From Heterobasidion occidentale (Eukaryota > Basidiomycota > Agaricomycetes > Russulales > Bondarzewiaceae), in NCBI GenBank assembly GCA_039111635.1, contig JBCAQO010000014.1:2666001-2730000 (forward strand): a stretch of 64,000 bases of DNA, in the 5' to 3' direction. Position numbers and translations under genes: made by a program. Positions 23,306-33,409 of this stretch are shown one piece after another (the stretch's first letter is position 1; each line of letters opens with the position of its first letter). The notes under the pieces are model-generated. The model was not told where the DNA came from. It was given only the letters and a program-made list of their open reading frames with translations, and ran no database searches.

Positions 23306-23965
23306 GTACATGCGCTCTAAAGGGCTGATGGGGGTGTTGCCATGACGGAGGCTGCTGGAGGGGATGAGCACTGTGGAGCCTGGTGGAAACCTAAAGAAAA
23401 TTTTGAGGTCCCATAGATAGAAGAAACCACTCTCATCTGGGTTAAAATCACCCAGGGCTGTGACGGTGCAAAAACCCTGCGGAAGATTTGTGCTATCGTT
23501 GTGGTCCCGACAAACCGAGGAGGGTCCAAGGTTGAAGGTGGCTGTTAGGTACATGCTGTTTGCGAAGTTCACGATCAACGTCAAGTCCCTTTCAAAGAGT
23601 GCCTTGATGGTCTCTTGGTAGTGGGTGTACACTTTGGGTACGTTGCTGGCCAGCATTGCTGGAATAGAGGTGATATTGGGTGTAGAGGAAAAGGAACACG
23701 CTCACAGCTTCCAAAGCCAGCGATGCGCTGAATGAACTCCTCGGCGAGAAGGCGACCCAGCATGGCGTCCCGTTTGACTGTGTGGCACAGAGTGCCTGGC
23801 CTTTACCTGAAGGTTTAACACGGTCAAATTCTCAGTCAACTTGTTCTCATACCATTGGTCCCCTGCTGTATGAAACACCTGTGGAAATCACGGTATAGCG
23901 ACCTCTTCTATGCTCGACATGCTCCTCAGAAAAGGTCGTTGACTGGCGCTCCTGCTCCATGGCGG
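23306..23965 (-). pseudogene. TET/JBP-like 2OG-Fe(II) dioxygenase gene fragment (3' part)
   Basis: On the minus strand the sequence reads LLAEEFIQRIAGFGS, then after a 47-bp GT-AG intron (23705 to 23659, starting GTGAGC, ending CAG) continues MLASNVPKVYTHYQETI, FNLGPSSVCRDHNDS, TALGDFNP, FPPGSTVLIPSSSLRHGN. The pattern F-N-x-G-P...H-x-D...FPPGSTxLIPS...H-x-N recalls the fungal TET/JBP-type oxygenases; the HND and the later His would be the iron ligands. The frame runs straight into the copia LTR at 23305, so the C-terminus is lost. Identification rests on memory of the family's motif pattern. The 5' part is at 24806-24975. Confidence 0.5.
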
Positions 23966-24800
23966 TGTTAGGTCGGAGACCTATCACGTGCACTGATGCA
24001 CGAAGGAGTCCTTAGGCTAAACCTCCACTGGTTCGAAGAGTCGTAGACTCCAACAGATAAAGACAATGGATCGTCTCTGGGCTCTTGCAAGGAACTCGGG
24101 GTCGCTTTCTGCTTTGTCCTCAAAGAGATGAAGAAGATGATCTTCGAGGTCTTCTCTGTGATGAGAAGGAACAGGATGATCTTCTCCTGTCCAACAGATG
24201 ACACGTGGAGGTGTCCAACTGAGAACGCGGAAGGTGGCTAGGCCGTGATAGTAGCGGATGAGTAGAGGAAGGGATGGGAAGGGAGACGAGTCCAGCGCGT
24301 CGTCAGACCGTGTAAGGAGTTTCTCAGATCTGACAGAGATCACGAAGCGTGGGCTAGGAAGGTAGCCAGACACCGGGCGCAGTGCAGAGATCGAGTGTAT
24401 TACAGGTGAACGAGCTGAGCTTCTTAGAAGCTCATCTCGCCTATTTATACAAAGAAGTATCTAGGGCCGGATCACGATCTGGTCTGTGCACTTCTCAGGT
24501 ACCAAAGTAAACGATCGAGATCTGTAAGCTAGAATGCGTCATCGACCTGTCATATAACTAAGTATAGTAACTTGATCACTCATGTCTGTACACATCTTCG
24601 ATCGATCAGGAACCAGGGACTGGGGTCAGGAACCAATGTCTATCCACATCAAGAAGTAGGAACCAGAAGTCAGTGTTCATGCGTCAGCATGTAAATAGTA
24701 ATGAGTCAATGGGAACCGGTCTGAGTCTGAATACTTTCCGAAGCACTTGACCAGCCTGTCTGCTCACGTGCAAAGCGTGTATTAGGACGCGGTCCTAACA
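23966..24800 (-). repeat. Solo Ty3/gypsy LTR (G family), TSD GGCGG
   Basis: It is 835 bp with inverted ends TGTTAGG/CCTAACA and flanks GGCGG at 23961-23965 and 24801-24805, a perfect TSD. It is the same family as the 5' LTR of element G. On the minus strand a TATA box (TATAAATAG, 24449-24441) lies 33 bp before AGCTCGTTCA (24416-24407), the presumed RNA 5' end and self-primer. The insertion interrupts the TET/JBP-like gene. Confidence 0.95.
24017..24373 (-). CDS. Open frame inside the U5 of the G-family LTR, unknown function
   Basis: The frame is open for about 118 codons and begins at a GTG; in fact it is open without any ATG from the predicted transcript start. Residues include SGYLPSPRFVISVRSE, WTGEDHPVPSHHREDL, LFEDKAESDPEF, SIVFICWSLRLFEPVEV. 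The 3' half aligns without gaps to 59101-59277 in element G, 58 codons plus the same TAG. By hand, 15 codons differ silently and 16 change the residue, far from the roughly 1:3 ratio expected without selection. Alignment slips right after the stop. I recognise no domain. How it would start is unclear, and it might be an exon of a spliced RNA. Confidence 0.45.
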   Translation of the reverse strand: MSGYLPSPRFVISVRSEKLLTRSDDALDSSPFPSLPLLIRYYHGLATFRVLSWTPPRVICWTGEDHPVPSHHREDLEDHLLHLFEDKAESDPEFLARAQRRSIVFICWSLRLFEPVEV

Positions 24801-24805
24801 GGCGG

Positions 24806-24975
24806 CGGCTGCACTTGCGGCGACGCGATCCCATTCCTTACCACCGTCTCCTCCAGTCTCTGCCTCGGTGGGTCGGCCTGCCAACACAGCCATGATCCGC
24901 TTCTTGTGGTCAAGCACTATGTGTGGGGTTCTGTACAAAGGTCAATGGTGGGCCAGTTAGGAGGCTAGCACAATG
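24806..24975 (-). pseudogene. TET/JBP-like gene fragment (5' part)
   Basis: Minus-strand frame: HKKRIMAVLAGRPTEAETGG, then across the solo LTR insertion AAAAMEQERQSTTF, HRRGRYTVISTGVSYSRGP. The start KRIxAVLAGxP and ISxGVSxxxG match my recollection of the conserved N-terminal part of the same fungal family. The gene is truncated at 24975 by the copia LTR. Its reading frame continues exactly through the GGCGG duplication into 23965. Confidence 0.45.
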
Positions 24976-25448
24976 TGTTGAGCGCAGTGACAATGAAGCA
25001 ACTGGCACAGAGAGTGCCAAAAGAAAGCTCTATAACGACAGGACTGTAGTCTAGAGGGTAAGAGTCTGAAGAAAGAATTGTCCTCGGACCACAGGTATTT
25101 AAGCTACACAGAACAATAAGAAACACAATAGGAAGGTATGACATCAACAGGTCATTGCAGGTGGTCCACCTTACAAAGCAGTCAAAAGCTCCACCTGGAG
25201 GTCTGTCTGGAGTGTCAATGACATCACACAAAACCGCCTTAGCCGGCTAACCCGGTGAAACAACTGGAACAAAGTGAGACAAGGTGAAAACAAATTGAGA
25301 CAGTCCAAAAGGAGAAAGAATGCAATATACCCGATCTGGGAGTGGCATTAGGGCCGCTCCCAGCTGCAGAGGCAAGCAATCAATGAGTCCGTAAGGTGGC
25401 ACGCATGTGGCATGCATGCCACATCAACTGGAATGGCCACAAACAACA
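24976..25448 (-). repeat. Orphan copia LTR with internal deletion
   Basis: It has TG...CA ends but is 473 bp. One of the two 24-bp direct repeats plus the spacer (56 bp in other copies) is missing, the outcome expected from recombination between those repeats. Flanks differ: CAATG on the left in the host-gene fragment, GTGCA on the right in element F integrase. It is thus another LTR at a chimeric junction. Confidence 0.88.
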
Positions 25449-26886
25449 GTGCAAGTCCTGTCTCTCTGGCAAGATGCACGCTCACCCCTTCCCCTCTACT
25501 GGCTCTGTCACCTCCAAACCGCTTGAACTCGTCCACTCTGATCTCCATGGTCCCCTCCCTGTTGCCACTCGCTCTGGAATGCGCTACTGGATCACCTTCA
25601 TTGATGAGTTCACCAAGCTCAAAGTGGTCTATGTTCTGCGCTTGAAGAGCGACGCGTTTGAGGCTTTCAAGCGCTACAAGGCCTATGTGGAGAACCTCAC
25701 TGGACAGCGCATTTTGGCTTTGCAGGATGACAAGGGAGGAGAGTACATGTCTAATGCCTGGGACTCGTTTGGTTTGGAGCATGGGATCACTAGGAGGCAC
25801 ACAGCGCGCAATCGGCCACAGCAGAACGGCGTGGCAGAGCGGGCCAATCGCACTATCATGGAGGCTCTCACTGCTATGCTCTCTGAATCCCATTTGCCGC
25901 TTGTTTTCTGGGGCAAGGCTCTGGCCGGTTATGTGCACGTCTGGAATCGACTCTGGACATCTACCCTGAAGGGCAAGACCCCATTTGAGATGGTCCATGG
26001 AGAGAAACCGGATGTTTCGCACTTGCGGGTCTGGGGCTGCTTGGCTTATGTGCATGTGCAGAGGGACAAAAGGGATGGATTTGGATCGCATATGGAGAAG
26101 TGCGTGTTTATTGGGTACCCCGACGGCTACAAGGCGTGGAAGTTCTATGATCCTGCGACTAGGAAGGTCATTATTTCGGAAAGGGCAGACTTTGATGAGC
26201 GATTCTTTCCTGGGACTCGCAACTTTGATGCTAACACCCAGTCTGCCACCCATCCTCCTTCGTCTCTGTTCAGTCTTTGGAATGCAGATATTGATCCGGT
26301 GCCAGTTCTAGGGGGGAAGCAGATGCTCCTCCTCCTGCTGGGCACTTGGAAAACGCTCCCATCGATCAGGATCATCCTGTGGCAGACCCAGCACCTCCTC
26401 CACCTCTTGCTCCTGTTGTTCTTCCTCCTGATGCTCCCCCTCCTGTCATTCCAGCGCCACCTCCTGCTCTTAGAACACGCTCTAGGAATCGCTCTGCCAC
26501 CCCTGAACCAGGTCCATCTGTTACTCGACGCTCTACTTGCACTCGTCGCGCTCCTGGCGAATGGTGGAAGATTAGGACGCTGCCTGCAGACGATGAAGCT
26601 CATTCTGACGCCGCTGAGAACCCCCCTGATGCTTCTGGGGATGCAGATATGGAGCCCATTGTTGAGGACGCATTTCTGGCTGAAGTCGAGCGTGCCCTGT
26701 TCACCTCTGGTGCTGAAAAGGCTGAGCCTTCGACGTATCGTCAGGCAATCAAGCGTCCTGATGCAGATGGGTGGCAGAAGGCGGCAGAGGAAGAGATGGA
26801 GGCTCATGCTCGAAATTGCACCTGGGACATTGTTCCACTGCCTGAGGGCTGCAAGGCGATCGGTTCTCGTTGGGTTTTCAAGGTGA
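25449..26886 (+). pseudogene. Copia element F integrase and linker
   Basis: It starts in the pre-integrase zinc region (CLSGKMHAHP) directly after the orphan LTR. The integrase D-D-E motifs are present (HSDLHGP, QDDKGGEY, NGVAERANRTI). The G run near 26311 has six G instead of eight, which throws the linker out of frame; the downstream frame is picked up from 26346. It is closely related to element B. Confidence 0.88.
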
Positions 26887-27638
26887 AGCACAACACGGAT
26901 GGCTCTGTCGAACGCTACAAGGCTCGTCTCGTCGCCAAGGGCTTCAGTCAGCGCCCTGGATTTGATTATTTCGAGACATTTGCCCCCACAGCCAAGTTTG
27001 CAGCCATTCGTGCCATCCTTGCTCTCTCTGCCTTCGAGGACTTTCACCTGCGCTCTGTGGACATCTCCCATGCGTTTATCAATGGCGATCTGGACACTGT
27101 GGTGTATATGGAGCAGCCTGAAGGATTTGAGCAGGGAGGACCTGAGATGGTGTGTCGCTTGATGAAGGGCTTGTATTGGCTGAAGCAGGCGAGTCGGCTG
27201 TGGTACAAGAAGCTGAAGGCGGCTCTGGAGCGCATGGGATTCAAGGCAATCTACTCTGACAACAGCATCTATGTCTATACCAGGGATGAGGTCAAGGTCA
27301 TTCTGCCAGTCTTTGTAGATGACTGCACTTTTGCGTCGAATTCCTTGTCCCTGCTCGATGATCTTGTTGTTGAGCTCTCTAGGTCGTTCAAGCTTCGCGA
27401 TTTGGGGCCAACCACCGCTCTTCTTGGAATAGAGATTGCCAGGGATTGCGCCAATTGTCGCCTGATGCTCTCCCAGCGCCAGTACATCCTAGACATGCTA
27501 GAGCGTTACGGACAGGCCGACTCGACCCCGTCGTTTCTTTTGGCTCAGGGACCAGGTGGAGGCTGGTGTGATTGCTCCAGCCTACGTTCCTACTGCAGAG
27601 AACGCTGTGGACATCCTGACGAAGGCTGTTCCACCTGA
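26346..27638 (+). pseudogene. Copia element F linker, RT and a remnant of RNase H
   Basis: This open frame of 430 codons contains the full RT ([24 protein letters not shown] at about 27313-27324). A deletion of roughly 640 bp near 27530 removes nearly all RNase H: the text jumps from QADSTP to the FLLAQGPG region, which is the RNase H end read out of frame. Residual RNase H C-terminal sequence and the stop region follow to 27690. Confidence 0.88.
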
Positions 27639-27724
27639 GAAGGTGAAGATTTGCTGCAGCTTGATGGGACTAGAGGATCTGCGGCATTAGGAGGGTGTTA
27701 TGGACGCTCTAGAGGCGTGCAATC

Positions 27725-27733
27725 AGGAGGGTG
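27725..27733 (+). promoter_or_regulatory. Polypurine tract of copia F
   Basis: AGGAGGGTG immediately before the 3' LTR at 27734. Confidence 0.85.
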
Positions 27734-28798
27734 TGTTGTTTGTGGCCATTCTGGTTAATGTGGCATGCGTGCCACATGCGTGCCACCTTACAGACTCCTT
27801 GATTACTCTCTTCTGCAGCTGGGAGCAGCCCTAATGCTACTCCAAGAGCGGGTATATTGCGTTCTTTCTCCTTTTGGACTTCTCACTTTGTTTTCACCTT
27901 GTCTCACTTTGCTTCAGTTGTTTCACTGGGTTAGCCGGCTCAGGCGGTTCTGTGTGATGTCATTGACACTCCGGACCAACCTACAGGTGGAGCTTTTGAC
28001 CACTCCACAAGATGGACCACCTGTAATGACCCGTTGATGTCATACCTGTTGAGCGCAGTGAGAATGAAGCAACTGGCACAGAGAGGGTGCCAAAAAGAAG
28101 CTCTATAACGACAGGACTGTGGTCCAGAGGGTAAGAGTCTAAGTAGATACAAAGAACACCAGGGAGCGCACCTGTGGTCCAGAGGGTAAGAGTCTGAGAA
28201 AAGAATCGCCCTCGGACCATGGGTATATAAGCTACAGAGAACAATAAGAAACACAATAGGAAGGTATGACATCAACAGGTCATTCCAGGTGGTCCGCCTT
28301 GTGGAGCGGTCAACAGCTCCACCTGGAGGTCGGTCCGGAGTGTCAATGACATCACACAGGAACGCCTGAGCCGGCTAACCCAGTGAAACAACTGAAGCAA
28401 AGTGAGACAAGGTGAAAACAAAGTGAGACAGTCCAAAAGGAGAAAGAAAGCAATATACCCGCTCTAGAAGTGGCATTAGGGCCGCTCCCAGCTGCAGAGG
28501 CAAGTAATCAATGAGTCCGTAAGGTGGCACACATGTGGCACCCATGCCAAATCAACCAAAACGGCCACAAACAACAATACCTATCTATTTCATTTCTTAT
28601 TGTTCTCTGTAGCTTAAATACCCGTGGTCCGAGGGCAATTCTTTCTTCAGACTCTTACCCTCTGGACCACAGGTGCACTCCCTTCTGTTTGTTGTATGTA
28701 CTTCAGACTCTTACCCTCTGGACCACAGTCCTGTTGTTATAGAGCTTCTTTTTGGCACTCTCTCTGTGCCAGTTGCTTCATTGTCATTGCGCTCAACA
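27734..28798 (+). repeat. 3' LTR of copia F, split by a solo LTR
   Basis: The LTR occupies 27734-28046 and resumes at 28582-28798. The right end CAACA at 28798 abuts minus-strand gag of element I (28799) with no matching TSD. This gives the same LTR(+)/gag(-) arrangement as at 21688. Confidence 0.9.
28047..28576 (-). repeat. Solo copia LTR inside the F 3' LTR, TSD ATACC
   Basis: It is 530 bp with flanks ATACC at 28042-28046 and 28577-28581. It is inserted in opposite orientation into the related LTR of F. TATA-like GTATATAAGC is near 28221-28230 on the minus-strand side. Confidence 0.95.
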
Positions 28799-29364
28799 GC
28801 CTGAACACATCCTCGAGCTTGGAGCGAGACAAGACGTCCATGAGACTGAGAAAGGAGCGGAAGGTGTCAAACTCGGATGGGAGAGACCACAAGAGGGCCA
28901 TGCAAGTGAGCTCCTCGCCCTGCTTATTGAGATCGAAGCCAGAGTCGCATAGACTCATCCACACAATGAATGAGGGACTGGAGGGACTCGTTGCGCTTCT
29001 TGATTGAAAAGAGGTCCTCCATCGCGTTGAAACGCGATCCAGCAGACTTCTTGTTGAACTGCTCCTCCAATGTGGTCCAAATGGCGATGGGGTCGTCCTC
29101 AATGCCATCCAAAACGCCCCTGAACTGCTCCTCAACTGAAAGTAAGAGCGCACCAGCAGCCTTCTGAGCATTCCTCTTCCACTCTGCCACCTCCCTTGCC
29201 TCAGCAGGCTTCTCCTTCGAGCCAACAGGGGCTGTCTTATCAGCAGAGACCAGAAGCCACAGGCCTCTGAGACGAAGACAGGCCTTGATCTCCTTTGACC
29301 AGGAAGGATAGTTGCGATTATTGAGAGGGGAGACGGAAGGGAGAGCAAATGAGGGGTCAGACAT
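28799..29364 (-). pseudogene. Copia element I Gag, 3'-truncated
   Basis: Minus-strand ATG at 29364-29362 (MSDPSFALPSV). The Gag is cut before the CCHC knuckle at the junction with the F LTR. A deletion of about 18 bp or more near 28948 removes the MRVLRNLR segment. Nothing of pol remains. Confidence 0.87.
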
Positions 29365-29532
29365 GGTGTGGCACGAGTGGCACGAGCAGGGAAGGGTGTT
29401 GGAAACGATGTGGAACGATAGGAAAGGGAGGGAAAGCAATGGGGAAAATGTGGCAGCAAAGAGGTGTGGCCAGAAAGGTGTGGCACAGCAGATGGGTGAC
29501 CAGAAAGAGTCGATAAAACGATGTAGAGCAAA

Positions 29533-29558
29533 GTCGCTAGAGCGCAGGGCCCATAACC
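29533..29558 (-). promoter_or_regulatory. PBS of copia I
   Basis: GGTTATGGGCCC on the minus strand, directly beside the LTR, as in A, C and D. Confidence 0.8.
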
Positions 29559-29937
29559 TATTGAGCGCAGTGAGAATGAAGCGACTGGCACAGAGAGAGT
29601 GCCAAAAAGAAGCTCTATAACGACAGGACTATGGTCCAGAGGGTAAGAGTCTAAGTAGATACAAAGAACAGAAGGGAGCGCACCTGTGGTCCAGAGGGTA
29701 AGAGTCTGAAGAATCGCGCGTGGACCACGGGTATTTAAGCTACAGAGAACAATAAGAAATGAAATAGGAAGGTATGACATCAACAGGTCATTATAGGTGG
29801 TCCATCTTGTGGAGCGGTCAAAAGCTCTACCTGTAGGTTGGTCCGGAGTGTCAATGACATCACACAGGACTACCTAAGTCAGCTAACCCAGTGAAAGAAC
29901 TGAAACAAAGTGAGACAAGGTGAAACAAAGTAAGACA
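29559..29937 (-). repeat. 5' LTR of copia I, truncated
   Basis: The PBS-proximal end has the same TATTG change as element D. The LTR ends abruptly near 29937; the last 150 bp or so (the TGTTGTTTGTGG end) are missing and AT-rich unrelated DNA follows. Confidence 0.85.
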
Positions 29938-32063
29938 TCTACTTATTTTAGATTAACTCTAAGTTGCTATTTTCTAAAAAATCTAGCCATTTGTTTACAC
30001 AATTGTTTATTTTGCTGGCAGGAACAGCATGGCCAGCAAATTATCTTAGTATGACTTAATACTAGAAATTGGTTTGACCTACTTATTTATCCAGTATACT
30101 ATTTATCAGATCACATAGTCCACACATTATTTGCAAGGAAGCATAATATATGATATGCTTGTCCATAAAGCTGACATTTGCTTCATGGTAATGCTACAAC
30201 TAATACTGTCCTTCATCTTGTTATTCTCATATGTAGCTTTATAATCATGCTTATATGCTTGGACAATCTTTGTGACCATCTCTTACACCAATAAATTGTT
30301 ATTGACAAGCTTGTATATACCAAAAACCTAGCTGATGTTTCAAAGATTTTAATTAAGTACTTTAAAGTAAGCATTGAGAAAAAACAAAAGATAAACATAT
30401 TATAAGGCCTATAAAGATAGGTGTTATAATTATAGCAATAGTGAGATATGGCTTAAAATGCAGTTGAAAGCCAGCAACATATATCTTGTTCACTTTATTC
30501 ACAACATGTGCTCTAATGTGATAGTCAATTACCACGTTGTTAGAGAGAGTTAGTGGAAAGACAAAAAATATATATTGTATATCTTTTAATAAAAATAAAT
30601 GTCATGTGAATGTCATGCCTAGTCACAATACTAGGCTTTTATTATATATCTGTCAAAAAAGGTATACAAAAAGTTATGTGAAAGTTATAAATTGTTAAAA
30701 TTAGATATAAATTCCATACAACTTTTGTATTACTTTTTTAATAGATACATGACAAAAGCCTAATTTTATGACTGAGCATAATGCTTACTTAAATTTATAT
30801 TTTTACTAAGTATATCCTATCATTATGGTGTATAGCATTTACTGTGCTAGACAAAGAAAAAAATAACCTACTATAAAAGACAAACATGTAGATGTTATTA
30901 TATATTAGAATAAAATAAGAACAACCTACTATATTAGCAGTATATAAGGAACCCATGCTAGAGCATTGATTCTTAAGGCATTGAGGAGGTAGCTATGCTA
31001 GTTTCTAATACTCATGATAGGACAGGCTATACAGCATACAGTTGATTTAAAAAAGATCCTTAACATCTAAATAATCTTAGAGTATAGCACTTGTAAACAC
31101 AGAGAGAGCACAAATTGGCCCCTTATATTGCCAAATGTTAGAGCTAAATACATAAAGTGTTAATGTGGCATAATAACTATCAAAGGATTAAAAAATACTC
31201 AACCAAATACATATGCTATTATCAAATCTAGGATAAGGAAGAGTTAGCTTTATGAATATATCAAGAACCAAGAGCATGAGTGCCTTACAGACTAAAGATG
31301 GCTAGGATACAAGCATTATCAAAGTAGTGTATTTAAATTCTTTGGATAGCAATACCTGGTACAAGAGTGCTACAAAAAGGGATATAGGGGGAGTGTTAAG
31401 TAAATTTGACATAAGTAGATCATATCATGCTTGAGGAGAAGGCAGGTAAAAAAACCTGGAAAGCAAATTATTGCATGTCCTTAGCCTGAAGTATACTTAA
31501 GATAGGTCCAGCCTATAAGACTTTGGTGTAAAAGTATGAGCCATTGACATTAAAGTGTTTAAAATACTTTATTATGTTATTGATATTTGTCCCACCTCTC
31601 TAAGTGCTAAGACCTCCTTTTTTGAATAGCTTTACAAGCACTCTTATGCTGACCTTACAACTTGTTGCAATCACTTCTTGAGCCTTTTGGGCATTCTCAT
31701 ATCTTAGTGTAATCCTATACCTTTGCCATTATCTCATATTATCTTGCCCAATCCTCATATATATTGTACATTGACTTTAAGCTAGCCATAACATTGTTGA
31801 CACCACTAAGTGCTTTTGACAATGGCAGATTGTATACCTATATCGAAAAACTAAAAGAAAAAGTGTATAGTAATGAGAAACTATTTTGGATTATTATTGA
31901 ATTAGGAAGCTATATAGATATAGGTGTTTATATAATAAGTAGCATATTGTTGTCCATAATTATAGTGAATATAGATATTTAAGATAGATAACAGAACATA
32001 CTAAGTAGCGCTAGACTCATATTTAATCTACTTAACTATGCAAAGATAGTAAATATAGAGATT
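29938..32063. other. AT-rich region without a recognisable gene
   Basis: Composition shifts sharply to AT-rich after the copia cluster. The longest frame, 31764-31982 plus, shows no motif. The only structured feature is the inverted repeat at 30585-30815. Confidence 0.55.
30585..30815. repeat. Foldback / MITE-like inverted repeat
   Basis: The left arm about 30619-30680 (TAGGCTTTTATTATATATC...) pairs with the right arm about 30714-30775, whose complement reads TAGGCTTTTGTCATGTATC.... Identity is about 80% over some 50-60 bp, with a loop of about 35 bp. Weaker pairing appears to extend outward on both sides. No transposase and no clear target duplication were found. A decayed miniature inverted-repeat element fits best. 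Confidence 0.55.
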
Positions 32064-32590
32064 TCATAGGTTCTGAAGGTGATCAGGTAAAAGTCCATCA
32101 GCGATGATAAAATCCCAAATGTTTGGTATCATTTGGCTAAGCGTAGGTAGCAGGAACAGGTGCTGGAGAGCCAATAAAAGAAAGAAATAGTGAATGTACG
32201 ACAAGGGTGTCCAAGCAATGGTGCAAGATTGTGTTTGACCAAACATATAGAAGTTGGGCAGATAAGAGATAAGAACTGACTGGGTACAGATAAACATCAG
32301 CCAAATAGACTGTCTGATTCCGATACCATAATAGAATATTGTAAGGCTTCTTTGATGACTCCTGTACGGTCATGGTAAATACATGATATATGCGCAAACT
32401 GACCCAAGTGCTGCCAAACGTCCTTAAGTGGCTTGTAGTCGTTTGAATAGGGACCAACTGTGTTTAGTACAAGTCAGCGTCTTTGGTACTTGTCTAGAGC
32501 TGTTTGGTATCTTTCCAAAGCTTCCCAAATATCTTTCTCAGACTCCAGAGTGGGTGTATGCTCATCACTGTGTTGTTGGGTTAAGTGCTG
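32064..32590 (-). repeat. Repeat shared in inverted orientation with the 3' part of gypsy H
   Basis: On the minus strand this resembles the plus strand at about 50415-50912. Shared translated words include KDVWQHLGQFAHI, YHDRTGV and VKHNLAPLL, and on the other strand LELxGxxPKLPxYL. The two copies are moderately diverged, and both have stops. I cannot name the protein. It may be a captured host sequence or part of an unclassified mobile element. Confidence 0.6.
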
Positions 32591-33409
32591 GTGTGTGTTT
32601 GGGTTGGGTGTGCGTTGCCCACCATGTTTGCGGTTCCACCTCCGAGCTCTCCACTTATGTCATTTGAAGGGTTCTGGGTGGTCTGTGGAGAACCCTCTTG
32701 GTGAGTAGAGAGGTTATTGCCGTTTTCTAGGAAGTAAGCCAAGAAAAATTCATTGTAGGTTGTTATCAGTTCTATGGTAGTTGTGTTTTTCTGCTTACGT
32801 ATGACTCTATGTGAGCTTGGCTGGCATACCAGTCAGTGCAGTTGAGTGTGCCTTTGTTTTTTCTCATCAAGTACTAGAGTGCTCTCTGTGAGAAATTCTT
32901 GGGCTTAAGGCTCTTGCCTTGGGTCACCCCAACCTGAATAGGTTGCCACCCAGCTCTTTTACTGGATGTAGAGGTCCCCTTTCTGCTTTCCTATTCTGCA
33001 AGCAGCCAGTATATTTGAATAGAGAGGTTTTGATGTTCCCGATGTCTATCACCTTAGGTGGACATAGGGTATATACTTGGGGAAGTCTTGGTATTGTGTC
33101 ATGTGTCTTTAGGGCTGCACAGTGAGTCTGTATTTACTTTATGATGAGAGTCTATTGGGTGATAGTGGTCCCCTTTTGGAATTCTTTTGTTTTGGTACTA
33201 TAGATGGTACATGTTTTTACATTAGATAAGAGGGGGTGTTATGCTATGTGGTTTGTGTATGTCAGGGGGAAAGGTCTGTTCTCCATTACATTATAGTCTA
33301 GTTAGTAGGTTTGTGAGAGGAGCATGTATCAACACGTGTGAATGGCCTTTTGCTGTTCTGGCCATTGTTGCCTTTTTTGGTTGTGGTGCATGGGGGTAGG
33401 CGGTGCATT
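32591..33409. other. Unassigned; no gene seen
   Basis: It lies downstream (on the minus strand) of the LINE ORF1 remnant and may contain its decayed continuation, but no endonuclease or RT motif is visible. Frames such as 32919-33125 are short and featureless. Confidence 0.4.

Noticed and set aside
26145..27071. Open frame of 308 codons on the minus strand, with a 267-codon counterpart at 13806-14609
   Set aside because: Antisense to the copia linker and RT; low-complexity and without independent motifs.
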